64,000 bases of DNA. Origin: Pedobacter suwonensis. GTDB taxonomy: Bacteria; Bacteroidota; Bacteroidia; Sphingobacteriales; Sphingobacteriaceae. The stretch spans positions 111,024 to 175,023 of the forward strand of contig NZ_FOJM01000016.1 in NCBI RefSeq assembly GCF_900111825.1, read 5' to 3'. The translations under genes and the position numbers were made by a program. The notes beneath the pieces are model-generated. The model worked only from the letters and a program-made list of their open reading frames with translations. It was not told the DNA's origin and did not search any database. Positions 54,280 to 63,304 of the stretch are shown piece after piece. Every line of letters begins with the position of its first letter. Positions within the stretch are counted from its first letter, which is position 1.

Positions 54280-57200
54280 TTATTGTTGCGGACCTTGTTG
54301 TGGGAAAAACATGGATAAACGGCCTTCCAGGTTATTAAAAATCTTTTGCAATTTATCGCTCAACTTATCCTGTCCAGCAGCTTTGCTCGTTTTAATCATG
54401 CGGTCCAGATAGTATAAGCCGGTTTGGATATTCTGTGAGCCGGTTAAACCTTTTGATTGTGAAATATCGGCCAGGTAATTCAATTCCTTATTGATGTAAT
54501 CGCCTGATTTGTCTAAAATATCATTGGCTCTGGCAGTTTCACCTAATTTATACAGGTTTTCAGCCATATAGAATTTTACGACAACTGTACGGATGCCGAA
54601 GAATTTATCCGGCATTACCGCATAATATTTATCCACCACTTTTTTGGCTTCATCCATTTTACCTTCTTTAATTAAGCTGTTGGTTAAGCTGCTGAAGATA
54701 TTGGTGAAAATAAATGTATCATCTGATGACTGTGGATCTAAATATTTAGCTGTTTTCATATTTCCCCACTTAAACTTATTCATCACATTATTATATAAAA
54801 CAGGCGTGTTCAATTGCTCCGGTCTATCCTCAGATGCGGTTGTGTCGGCTTTAAGCGGCAATAAACGCAAAGCTAAACCTTCGCTGTATAAATACTTATC
54901 CAAACCGTTATATTGCTCAGAAGGAACAGTGGAAGCGAAATAAATCGGGCGTTTCCAGTTGTTATGTGCCAGGATGTCGAACATGGCCAAAGTTCCTTTG
55001 GTCACGTAACCTTTATTAAATTTCCAATCCATTGTGGTGGTAATTTTTGAAGCATCTGCTGCAGGCACCGTTCCGGTACTGATTACTTGCTGTGGATCTA
55101 CCGTAATTTTAAGATTTTTAGTAGGCAGGAAGTTAGATTTTGTTCCATCCTGCATCGGTACTTTATCGCTCTCATCGTTTGATAACAATAAATCAACTAC
55201 GTTTTTAAGTTCAACGCTACCCGCAATTTTATAATCATCATATGGCATCACGTCTCTTTCTCCCTGTACATATTGCTCAGGCTTCATGGTAATTGGCAAT
55301 GGGGCAGATTCGTTTTGTTTTTGCCTTAAACCGTTGATGTACCAATCTGTATCAAATAAACTTAAGTTTACAATACGTACGTCGGGGCGAACATTTTCTA
55401 CTTCCTGGATATACCAAAGCGGGTAGGTATCATTATCACCATAAGTAAATAAGATGGCATTTGGCGCACATGATTGCAAGTAATCATAAGCAATATCATG
55501 TGGAACCAGTTTGGTAGAACGGTCGTGGTCATCCCATCCCTGCTCGGCCATGATAACCGGTGCGGCCAGTAAACCAATTACTGTGGCGCCAATAGCTCCG
55601 GCAGTTGGGGTTAATTTTTTAAACAGCCATTCTTTAATTCCAAGGGCTCCTAACCCAATCCATATGGCAAAGGCATAAAAAGAACCTACATAAGCGTAAT
55701 CCCGTTCACGAGGCTCTAAAGGCTTTTGATTTAAATATAATACAATCGCAATACCTGTAAAAAAGAACAACAAAGCCACTACGCCAGCATCTTTCTGGTT
55801 GCGTTTAAAATGCCATAATGCGCCGATTATGCCCATAATCAACGGTAAAAAGAAGAAACGGTTGTAAGCTTTATTATCAACAGTTGATGGTGGCAAATGA
55901 CTTTGATCACCACGTAACCAGCTATCAAATGGTTTAATACCACTAATCCATTCACCTTCAAATCCGCTGCCCTGGCCTTGCTCATCGTTTTGGCGACCAA
56001 CGAAATTCCAGAAGAAGTAACGCATATACATATAGCCGATCTGGTAGCTGGCCAAAAAGCCAACATTGTCAACTACATTCGGATGTTTGCTGTCATCTAA
56101 GTGCATCCATTCTTTATAAAAACTGGCATGTCTAGGGTCGTCACTATACATGCGTGGCAATAAGGTGTTGTTGTTGTATTCGTAGTCGGTTTTTTTACCT
56201 GCTACTTCATATTTATCCTTACCTTTTCTCCAGATGGTTTTACCTTCAGTTACACCTGTTCTTTCAGAATTGTAGTTTGGTCCATAGGCCAATGGTCTAT
56301 CGCCATATTGCTCACGGTTTAGGTAACTTAAGAAAGAGAAAGCATCTTTCGGCGCACTGTTATTCAAGTTTGGATCAGCCTTTGCCCTGATGATGATCAT
56401 TGCGAAAGAGGCATAACCGAAAATGATTAAAACTGTAGAGATTAAACCTAAATTTAATAATTTCTTTTGATGCTTGATCGAATAACGGATTCCCCAAACC
56501 AGGGCGCCGATCAATAATATAGCGAAGAACAATACACCTGTTCCGAAGCCCATACCCAATGTGTTCACAAAGAACAGATCGAAATAAGCACCGAATGATA
56601 CAAGATATTGGATAATACCATACTGAATTACTGCCAAGATCAGGATACCTACCAGTAGTGTTTTGATGATTCCGGATGTGGTTGCTTTATCGGTTCTTTT
56701 AAAATAGTAAACGAAAGCAAGTGCTGGGATGGTTAACAGGTTTAGTAAGTGGATACCGATTGATAAACCCATAATATAGGCAATAAACAGTAACCAGCGG
56801 TCGGCTCTTGGCTCATCGGCATGCGCCTCCCATTTTAGTATAGCCCAGAATACAATGGCGGTAAACAATGATGACTGTGCATACACCTCAGATTCTACCG
56901 CCGAAAACCAGAAACTATCAGAGAAAGTATAAGCTAAAGCACCAACGGCACCTGCACCCATAATACTGATTAACTTGCCTGTAGTTAATTCTTCACCAGC
57001 TTTTAATATGGTTTTTTTAGCCAATGCGGTGATTGTCCAAAATAAAAATAAGATAGTTGCCCCACTCGAAACAGCCGAACCCACGTTCATCCAGTAAGCA
57101 ATTTTGGTTAAATCACCCGCTGCAAAAATAGAAAAGAAACGTTGGATCATTAAGAATAAAGGCGCACCAGGCTGGTGAACAACCTGCATTCTAAATGCCG

Positions 57201-57321
57201 ATGCGATAAATTCACCACAGTCCCAAAAACTGGCAGAAGGCTCTAAGGTTAAAACGTAAGTTAGTGTAGCAATTAGAAAGCAGATCCAGCCTACTATATT
57301 ATTAACTTTTGAATAATTCAT
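54280..57321 (-). CDS. DUF2723 multi-pass membrane protein (putative GT-C glycosyltransferase), copy 1
   Basis: 1013 residues. About a dozen N-terminal transmembrane helices, with a first periplasmic loop carrying FWDCGEF (Asp34, Glu37) and HQPGAP (His49), the acidic-motif position of GT-C enzymes. The large C-terminal part is soluble and holds TPR-like helices (KEGKMDEAKKVVDKYYAVM). DUF2723 is assigned to GT-C glycosyltransferases in Bacteroidota; donor and acceptor are unknown. It lies next to a paralogue of nearly equal length with ~215 bp between them. Confidence 0.88.
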   Translation of the reverse strand: MNYSKVNNIVGWICFLIATLTYVLTLEPSASFWDCGEFIASAFRMQVVHQPGAPLFLMIQRFFSIFAAGDLTKIAYWMNVGSAVSSGATILFLFWTITALAKKTILKAGEELTTGKLISIMGAGAVGALAYTFSDSFWFSAVESEVYAQSSLFTAIVFWAILKWEAHADEPRADRWLLFIAYIMGLSIGIHLLNLLTIPALAFVYYFKRTDKATTSGIIKTLLVGILILAVIQYGIIQYLVSFGAYFDLFFVNTLGMGFGTGVLFFAILLIGALVWGIRYSIKHQKKLLNLGLISTVLIIFGYASFAMIIIRAKADPNLNNSAPKDAFSFLSYLNREQYGDRPLAYGPNYNSERTGVTEGKTIWRKGKDKYEVAGKKTDYEYNNNTLLPRMYSDDPRHASFYKEWMHLDDSKHPNVVDNVGFLASYQIGYMYMRYFFWNFVGRQNDEQGQGSGFEGEWISGIKPFDSWLRGDQSHLPPSTVDNKAYNRFFFLPLIMGIIGALWHFKRNQKDAGVVALLFFFTGIAIVLYLNQKPLEPRERDYAYVGSFYAFAIWIGLGALGIKEWLFKKLTPTAGAIGATVIGLLAAPVIMAEQGWDDHDRSTKLVPHDIAYDYLQSCAPNAILFTYGDNDTYPLWYIQEVENVRPDVRIVNLSLFDTDWYINGLRQKQNESAPLPITMKPEQYVQGERDVMPYDDYKIAGSVELKNVVDLLLSNDESDKVPMQDGTKSNFLPTKNLKITVDPQQVISTGTVPAADASKITTTMDWKFNKGYVTKGTLAMFDILAHNNWKRPIYFASTVPSEQYNGLDKYLYSEGLALRLLPLKADTTASEDRPEQLNTPVLYNNVMNKFKWGNMKTAKYLDPQSSDDTFIFTNIFSSLTNSLIKEGKMDEAKKVVDKYYAVMPDKFFGIRTVVVKFYMAENLYKLGETARANDILDKSGDYINKELNYLADISQSKGLTGSQNIQTGLYYLDRMIKTSKAAGQDKLSDKLQKIFNNLEGRLSMFFPQQGPQQ

Positions 57322-57478
57322 TGGTTTGTTTAATGATATTAAAAAATGTTTTCACATAAAAATGCTGCCGAAATTAACTATTCTAGTCGATAAAACAGGT
57401 AAATTTTTGCATTGATTTAACAATTTTTAACGGCTTAAGGGCTTTAACATAAAGGATTTTAATTTATTGGAAAGTAAA

Positions 57479-57515
57479 AACCCATAAGCAGAAAGGTGAA
57501 ATCTGCTTATGGGTT
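57479..57515 (-). terminator. Intrinsic terminator after DUF2723 copy 2
   Basis: A perfect 14-bp stem AACCCATAAGCAGA / TCTGCTTATGGGTT, 9-base loop. On the minus strand it runs into TTTTTACTTTCC. It separates the two paralogues, so copy 1 needs its own promoter. Confidence 0.85.
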
Positions 57516-57535
57516 ACATTTAGCATGTTTTTTGC

Positions 57536-60500
57536 CTATCCTGCAGCAAAAGGAGTAAATCTTACAATCAGATCATTATATTGTTTTTCGAGGTTTTTAC
57601 TCAGGCTTGCCTGTTTAAATGCATTGGTCAGTTTGACCATCTGGCCTAAATAACCAAGGTATAAACGCACATCCTGTTCTGATGATAACTGGTTTTTGCT
57701 TTCCGAAACATCAGCAAGATGGGTGAGTTCTTTTCCGACATAATCGGCCGTTTTTTTGATCATAGCATTCGCACGGTTTAAATCATTTAACCGATACAGG
57801 TTTTCGGTAAAATAATACGTGCTCATTACCTGGCGCCTGCTGTAAAATTTAGCCGGAATTACTTCAAAGTATTTATTTACCGCTTTTTTGCTTTCGACAA
57901 TTTTACCCTCATTAATTAGTCCGGTTAATAAACCATTAAACATGTTAGATATCATGGCTACATCATCGGCAGATTGTCTGTCTAAATGATTGGCATATTT
58001 AATGTTGCCGAAGCCATACACATTCATCAGGTTGTTGTACATCGGTTTCAGGTTTACGCGATCAAAATCCTGTGTAATGGCCGTATCAGGTTTTAACGGA
58101 AGTAATCTTTTGTTTAAACCTTCGGAATAAAGGTACTTGTTAAGCCCTAAATATTGCTCGTCTGGCATGGCGCCGCTAAAATAAATCGGCCGTTCCCAGT
58201 TATTGTGCGTTAAAATATCAAACAGAGCTAAAGTACCTTTGGTTACAAAATTCGAATTATAAGTCCATTCCATACTGCTTGCTATTTTTCCGGCATCTTC
58301 TTTTGGAACGGTTCCGGTATCGAGTACCTGTTGTGGGCTTACTGCCAGTTTTAGGTTCTTTGTAGGTAATACATTGTATTTAGAGCCATCTGTCATGGTT
58401 ACCTTATCCTCGTCATGATCGGACAGCAACACATCTAAAATTTCCTGTAACTCAATGTGCTGTGCAATTTTATAATCCTGGAAATACATGATATCCCTCG
58501 TGCCTTCAACGTATTGCTCATGTTTAAGGGTGATCGGTAAAGGGGCAGATTCATTTTGTTTTTTTCGCATACCGTCAATATACCAGTCGGCAGTAAATAA
58601 GCTTAAATTCACCACCCGCACATCCGGACGGATATTTTCTACTTCCTGTGCATACCAAACCGGATAGGTGTCATTATCGCCATAGGTAAACAAGATGGCA
58701 TTAGGTGCGCAGGATTTTAGGTAGTTGATAGACATGTCTCTAGCCATGTGACTGTCAGAACGGTCGTGGTCGTCCCAGCCCTGGTTGGCCATAATGATCG
58801 GGGCGCCAAATAAAGCTATAACCGTAGCAAAAATACTGGCACGCAAGGGCGTTAGTTTTTGTGAAAACAAATCCTTTAATCCCAGTACCCCTAAACCGAT
58901 CCAGATGGCAAAAGCATAAAACGAACCTACGTAAGCATAATCTCTTTCGCGGGGCTCAACAGGAACAGAATTTAAGTAAACCACTATGGCCACCCCGGTA
59001 AATACAAAAAGTAAACCGATAACACCTGCATCTTTTTGGTTGCGCTTAAAATGCCAAACGGCGCCAATTAAGCCGATAATTAAGGGCAGAAAGAAAAATC
59101 TATTATATGCTTTGTTCTCTACAATGGATGGTGGAAGGTTTTTTTGATTACCCAGCCTGATCGCATCCAAAGGTTTTACACCACTGAGCCAATTACCGTC
59201 TTTCCCGCCAAGTTGTCCATCTTCATTATCCTGTCTGCCTACAAAATTCCACATGAAATAGCGCATGTACATTTGTCCGGTCTGGAAAGAAAACATATAC
59301 TTCAAATTATCCAATAGAGTAGGTTTATGTTCGTCGTCAAAACCCATGTAACTTTTGTAAAAATTAACATGTTCAGGTTTGTCGCTATACATGCGTGGCA
59401 GTAAAGTTTTATCAGCAAAAACATATTCCGATTTTGTGCCTGCTGGTTCGTATTTTTTATCGCCTTTACGGATAATCTTGCCTGTTTCTTTAATTCCGAC
59501 TTTTTCTGAATTGTAGTTTTCGCCATAAAGCAAGGGTCTGTCGCCGTATTGGTCGCGACTCACATATCTCGAAAACGAGAATACATTATCTACATTATAG
59601 TTGTTTAAATTTGGTTTAGCCTGTGCCCTGATGATGAGAAGCGCAAAAGAGCTATATCCAAAAAGTAGCAAGACGGTAAACAACATCACTAGGTTCAAAA
59701 CCCTTTTATTTTTAAGGATGGAATAGCGAATACCGTAAACCAGTCCCCCGATTAGGAATACCGCAAAAAACAATATCCCTGTTCCAAAGCCTAAACCCAG
59801 GGTGTTTACAAAAAAGTAATCGAAGCTTGCGGCAAAAGATATTACATATTGGATGATTCCAAATTGTACCGCCGCCAATACAGCTATTGAAACAAGGAAT
59901 ACCTTTAAAATGCCTTTCCAATTGGGCGATTGGTTCTTTTTGAAATAATAAACAAATATTAATGCGGGAATGGTTAGCAGGTTTAAAATGTGTACACCAA
60001 TTGATATCCCCATCATGTAAGCTACAAAAAGTAACCAACGGTCTGATTTTGGTTCATCAGCCTGTGATTCCCATTTTAATATGCCCCAGAATACAATGGC
60101 GCTACAGAGCGATGAGATGGCATAAACTTCAGCCTCTACAGCTGAAAACCAAAAACTATCAGAAAAAGCATAGGCCAAAGCGCCAACAAAACCTGCACCG
60201 ATAATCCCGATTATTTTTTGACTACTGATTTCTTCGTCCTTTTTAACTACTGTTTTCCTGGCCAGTGCAGTAATGGTCCAGAACAGAAATAGAATAGTGC
60301 CGGCACTTGCAAGCGCAGAAGATATATTAATGAAATAGGCGACCTTGGTTTTATCGTGAAAAGCGAATATCGAAAATAACTTTTGGATCATGGAGACTAT
60401 TGGAGCGCCTGGCTGGTGAACTACTTCCATCCGGAAGGCAGAAGAAATGAATTCGCCACAGTCCCAGAAACTTACAGATTGATCTAAGGTTAAAATGTAC

Positions 60501-60562
60501 GTGAAAGCGGCAATAACAAAACAGAGCCAGCCTCCAATGGTGTTGATCCTTGAGTAATTCAT
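57536..60562 (-). CDS. DUF2723 multi-pass membrane protein (putative GT-C glycosyltransferase), copy 2
   Basis: 1008 residues, strongly similar to copy 1 throughout. It keeps FWDCGEF, HQPGAP, the long LLYGENYNSEKVG loop, the VEPRERDYAYVGSFYAFAIWIGLG signature, and APNAILFTYGDNDTYPVWYAQEVENIRPDVRVVN-type segments (split here: GDNDTYPVWY and ENIRPDVRVVN). Divergence is concentrated in the C-terminal TPR-like helices. The pair looks like an old tandem duplication with separated roles. Upstream (60563-60787) are the tRNA promoter elements on the other strand. Confidence 0.88.
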   Translation of the reverse strand: MNYSRINTIGGWLCFVIAAFTYILTLDQSVSFWDCGEFISSAFRMEVVHQPGAPIVSMIQKLFSIFAFHDKTKVAYFINISSALASAGTILFLFWTITALARKTVVKKDEEISSQKIIGIIGAGFVGALAYAFSDSFWFSAVEAEVYAISSLCSAIVFWGILKWESQADEPKSDRWLLFVAYMMGISIGVHILNLLTIPALIFVYYFKKNQSPNWKGILKVFLVSIAVLAAVQFGIIQYVISFAASFDYFFVNTLGLGFGTGILFFAVFLIGGLVYGIRYSILKNKRVLNLVMLFTVLLLFGYSSFALLIIRAQAKPNLNNYNVDNVFSFSRYVSRDQYGDRPLLYGENYNSEKVGIKETGKIIRKGDKKYEPAGTKSEYVFADKTLLPRMYSDKPEHVNFYKSYMGFDDEHKPTLLDNLKYMFSFQTGQMYMRYFMWNFVGRQDNEDGQLGGKDGNWLSGVKPLDAIRLGNQKNLPPSIVENKAYNRFFFLPLIIGLIGAVWHFKRNQKDAGVIGLLFVFTGVAIVVYLNSVPVEPRERDYAYVGSFYAFAIWIGLGVLGLKDLFSQKLTPLRASIFATVIALFGAPIIMANQGWDDHDRSDSHMARDMSINYLKSCAPNAILFTYGDNDTYPVWYAQEVENIRPDVRVVNLSLFTADWYIDGMRKKQNESAPLPITLKHEQYVEGTRDIMYFQDYKIAQHIELQEILDVLLSDHDEDKVTMTDGSKYNVLPTKNLKLAVSPQQVLDTGTVPKEDAGKIASSMEWTYNSNFVTKGTLALFDILTHNNWERPIYFSGAMPDEQYLGLNKYLYSEGLNKRLLPLKPDTAITQDFDRVNLKPMYNNLMNVYGFGNIKYANHLDRQSADDVAMISNMFNGLLTGLINEGKIVESKKAVNKYFEVIPAKFYSRRQVMSTYYFTENLYRLNDLNRANAMIKKTADYVGKELTHLADVSESKNQLSSEQDVRLYLGYLGQMVKLTNAFKQASLSKNLEKQYNDLIVRFTPFAAG

Positions 60563-60721
60563 AGTTTAATTTTAGTCTTTGATAATAAATGATTTAAGTG
60601 GTTCGTATTAAAAAAAGTCACATAAAAAAAGAAAATGTTGCATGCTATATGATGATTTTTTTATCTTTGCATCGCAAACAGGAACAGCGGGAAAGAAATT
60701 AAAAATATTTTAAAATCTCTC

Positions 60722-60779
60722 TTGCATATTTAAAATAAGGTTCCTACATTTGCATTCCCTTTCAAAGAGAATATCTTTG
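60722..60779 (+). promoter_or_regulatory. Overlapping tandem promoters of tRNA-Gln
   Basis: P1: TTG (60722-60724), 20 bp, TACATTTG (60745-60752). P2: the TTTG of that -7 element (60749-60752), 19 bp, TATCTTTG (60772-60779). P2 fits TTTG-N19-TAnnTTTG exactly. A further TATCTTTG lies at 60662-60669. Confidence 0.6.
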
Positions 60780-60787
60780 ATAAAGCT

Positions 60788-60858
60788 TGTCCGATAGTAT
60801 AAGGGTAGTACAACGGTTTTTGGTACCGTTTGTCTTGGTTCGAATCCAGGTCGGACAA
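60788..60858 (+). tRNA. tRNA-Gln (anticodon TTG)
   Basis: The acceptor stem TGTCCGA pairs with TCGGACA, discriminator A. The anticodon arm is ACGGT TTTTGGT ACCGT with TTG at positions 34-36. The T-arm has TTGGTTCGAATCCAG (stem with GGTTCGAATCC loop). The weak first T-A pair is usual for glutamine tRNA. The CCA end is not encoded. Confidence 0.95.
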
Positions 60859-60930
60859 CTAAAATTTAATAACGGATCATGTTTTAAATAGGCATGATCC
60901 GATTTTTTTTAACCGTAACTACACGAACCC

Positions 60931-61872
60931 ATGCCATTGCAGTTTAACCCGGTAAAGCTTTTTTCCGGAACAGGTTCTAAAGGATTATCACTTAAAATTG
61001 CCGAGCATTACGGCAAGTCACTTGGTAGCGTAACCATTCACAAATTCAGTGATGGAGAATTTCAGCCTTCTTTTGATGAGTCAATCCGGGGTAGTGATGT
61101 TTTTCTAATCCAGTCAACTTATCAGCCCAGCGATAATTTAATGGAACTTTTGCTTATGGTTGATGCTGCTAAAAGGGCATCTGCACATTATATTACAGCA
61201 GTTGTTCCTTATTATGGTTTAGCCCGTCAGGATAGAAAAGACAAGCCACGTGTAGCAATCGGTGCCAAATTGGTGGCCAACTTATTGAAATCAGCAGGTA
61301 TTCACCGCATCATGACGATGGATTTACATGCTGCACAGATACAGGGTTTCTTTGATATCCCGGTTGATCACCTCGATGGATCGGTAATCTTTGTACCTTA
61401 TATCAAAAGCTTAGGTTTAAAAAACTTAACCATTGCATCTCCGGATATGGGCGGTTCATACAGGGCACGTACTTTTGCCAAGTTTTTTAATGCTGAGGTA
61501 ATTATTTGTGATAAGCGCCGTAAACGTGCCAATGAAATCGAATCGATGTCGATTATTGGGGATGTAACCGGACAGGACGTGGTACTGATTGATGATATCT
61601 GTGATACTGCCGGAACTTTATCGAAAGCTGCTGCTTTGATTATGGAAAATGGCGCAGCAAGTGTGAGGGCAGTTTGTACACATGCTGTATTATCTGGCAA
61701 AGCCGTTGAAACGGTAGAAAATTCGGTGTTAACTGAACTGATCGTTACAGATACGATCCCGCTGAAAAGGGAAAGTTCGAAAATCAGGGTGCTAAGCACA
61801 GCCAGTTTATTTGCAAGGGCAATTGCTAATGTAAACGAACATGGTTCAATTAGTGACCTGTTTAGAGTTTAA
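60931..61872 (+). CDS. prs: Ribose-phosphate pyrophosphokinase
   Basis: 313 residues. It makes PRPP from ribose 5-phosphate and ATP for nucleotide, His and Trp synthesis. Conserved segments: KFSDGEFQPSFDESIRG, YYGLARQDRKDKPR with the flexible-loop Arg, TMDLHAAQIQGFFD with the metal-binding His, DKRRKRANE and the PRPP loop VVLIDDICDTAGTL. It starts ~70 bp after tRNA-Gln and probably has its own leader there. Followed by rplY. Confidence 0.97.
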   Translation: MPLQFNPVKLFSGTGSKGLSLKIAEHYGKSLGSVTIHKFSDGEFQPSFDESIRGSDVFLIQSTYQPSDNLMELLLMVDAAKRASAHYITAVVPYYGLARQDRKDKPRVAIGAKLVANLLKSAGIHRIMTMDLHAAQIQGFFDIPVDHLDGSVIFVPYIKSLGLKNLTIASPDMGGSYRARTFAKFFNAEVIICDKRRKRANEIESMSIIGDVTGQDVVLIDDICDTAGTLSKAAALIMENGAASVRAVCTHAVLSGKAVETVENSVLTELIVTDTIPLKRESSKIRVLSTASLFARAIANVNEHGSISDLFRV

Positions 61873-61945
61873 TTAAGGTTGAAGGTAAAAGGTTGAAGGC
61901 TTAAGGTCTGGATACTTGATACTTAATACTTACTACTAATAAATA
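61873..61945. repeat. AAGGTTGAAGG / TACTTGATAC repeat between prs and rplY
   Basis: The words TTAAGGTTGAAGGTAAAAGG, TTGAAGGCTTAAGG and GGATACTTGATACTTAATAC match those at 40989-41090 and 41797-41889. Confidence 0.55.
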
Positions 61946-61958
61946 AATAAATATAAAA

Positions 61959-62543
61959 ATGAAAACAATCGCAATTAGCGGTTCTCCAAGAGAGAACGTA
62001 GGGAAACGCGATGCCAAGGAACTTCGTTACGAAGGTAAAGTTCCGGCGGTATTGTATGGTGGAAAAGAGCAACAACACTTAGCTGTGGTTATTGCTGATT
62101 TAAGAGATGTTATTTATACCCCGGAAGTAAACTTTGTTGAAATCGATGTTAACGGTGCCAAAACCAAAGCTATCGTAAAAGATACTCAGTTCCACCCACT
62201 TACCGATGTATTATTGCACATCGATTTTCTTCAGTTATTTGACGATAAAGAAATCGTTATGGAGATCCCGGTTAAATTAACAGGAACTTCTCCAGGTGTT
62301 AAAATGGGGGGTAAGTTAATCCAGAAATTACGTAAACTACGTGTTAAAGCTTTACCAGCTAACATGCCGCAAAACGTAGAAGTAAGCTTAGAGAAATTAG
62401 AAGTAGGTAGTTTATTCCGTGTTCGTGACCTTCAAGGTGACAAATATGTAATCACTAACACTCCTGAAGATACCATCGTTTCTGTTGCAATGTCTAGAGC
62501 ATTAAAACAAGCAGAAACTGAAGCTGCAAAAGGTAAAAAATAA
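61959..62543 (+). CDS. rplY: 50S ribosomal protein L25/Ctc
   Basis: 194 residues: an N-terminal 5S-rRNA-binding L25 domain (KRDAKELRYEGKVPAVLYGG) and the C-terminal TL5/CTC beta domain (FDDKEIVMEIPVKLTGTSPGV, RKLRVKALPANMPQNVEV). This is the long Ctc form rather than the short E. coli L25. It is preceded by prs and followed by pth, the classic prs-rplY-pth order in many bacteria. Confidence 0.96.
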   Translation: MKTIAISGSPRENVGKRDAKELRYEGKVPAVLYGGKEQQHLAVVIADLRDVIYTPEVNFVEIDVNGAKTKAIVKDTQFHPLTDVLLHIDFLQLFDDKEIVMEIPVKLTGTSPGVKMGGKLIQKLRKLRVKALPANMPQNVEVSLEKLEVGSLFRVRDLQGDKYVITNTPEDTIVSVAMSRALKQAETEAAKGKK

Positions 62544-62576
62544 TCAGGATTCTTAGGATTTCCTGATTTCAAGATT

Positions 62577-62609
62577 AGCGTTTCGATTTAGGTCGGAACG
62601 CTTTTTTTA
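62577..62609 (+). terminator. Intrinsic terminator of rplY
   Basis: AGCGTTTCG pairs with CGGAACGCT (one G-T pair) around an 8-base loop, followed by TTTTTTT. It lies ~33 bp after the rplY stop, so pth is likely transcribed from its own promoter. Confidence 0.8.
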
Positions 62610-62692
62610 TTGATATAAAGTTAGTTCTGTCATACCTTTATTGGTAACTGCCCCACTCTTCATCAAGAGGTTGTTTGGAAATTAGTGGTTTA

Positions 62693-62727
62693 GACTCCCG
62701 ACTTCAGACTCCTGACTTCGGACTTTT
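62693..62727. repeat. ACTTCGGACT-type repeat before pth
   Basis: GACTCCCGACTTCAGACTCC then TGACTTCGGACTTT. Same word family as at the fabH end. It merges into the T-tract before the pth -7 element. Confidence 0.5.
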
Positions 62728-62730
62728 TTT

Positions 62731-62738
62731 TATCTTTG
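62731..62738 (+). promoter_or_regulatory. Putative -7 element (TATCTTTG) of pth
   Basis: TATCTTTG ends 5 bp before the pth ATG (62744). If used, the mRNA is leaderless or nearly so. No -33 TTTG at the normal distance because the repeat occupies it. Confidence 0.45.
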
Positions 62739-62743
62739 CTTCC

Positions 62744-63304
62744 ATGAAATATCTTATAGTTGGCTTAGGAAATATCGGACCGGAGTATGCGCACACCAGG
62801 CATAATATCGGCTTTGATATCGCCGATGAATTGGTAAAAGGCTTAGGTGGTAGTTTCGACAATATCCGTTTGGCCTATTATGCTGAGGTTGGTTTTAAAG
62901 GTAAAAAACTGCATGTAATTAAACCGACCACCTTTATGAACCTGAGCGGTAAAGCCGTAAACTACTGGATGAAGGAATTAAAAATAGCACCGGAAAATGT
63001 GCTGGTTGTTGTCGATGATCTTGCGTTGCCGCTTGGAAAGCTCCGGTTGAAACTGCAGGGTTCCAGCGCCGGTCATAATGGATTAAAAAGCATAGAAGAA
63101 GTTTGCGGTGGACAAAATTATGCGCGTCTACGCTTCGGCATCGGAAATGATTACCCTAAAGGCAGGCAAATAGATTTCGTTTTGGGTTTGTTTGATAAAA
63201 ATGAACAGTTAGAACTTCCTGCATTAATTGATAAAAGTGTAGAGTTGATTAAAAGCTTCGTTACCATTGGACCTGCCCATACCATGACAGCTTTTAATAA
63301 ATAG
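62744..63304 (+). CDS. pth: Peptidyl-tRNA hydrolase
   Basis: 186 residues from the ATG of MKYLIVGLGNIGPEY; upstream codons in the same frame are repeat DNA. It releases peptides from dropped-off peptidyl-tRNA. Conserved residues: Asn10 and His20 (YAHTRHNIGFD), Asn in TTFMNLSGKAV, Asp in VVVDDLALPLGK and Asn in SAGHNGLKSI. Full length. Last gene of the window. Confidence 0.96.
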   Translation: MKYLIVGLGNIGPEYAHTRHNIGFDIADELVKGLGGSFDNIRLAYYAEVGFKGKKLHVIKPTTFMNLSGKAVNYWMKELKIAPENVLVVVDDLALPLGKLRLKLQGSSAGHNGLKSIEEVCGGQNYARLRFGIGNDYPKGRQIDFVLGLFDKNEQLELPALIDKSVELIKSFVTIGPAHTMTAFNK

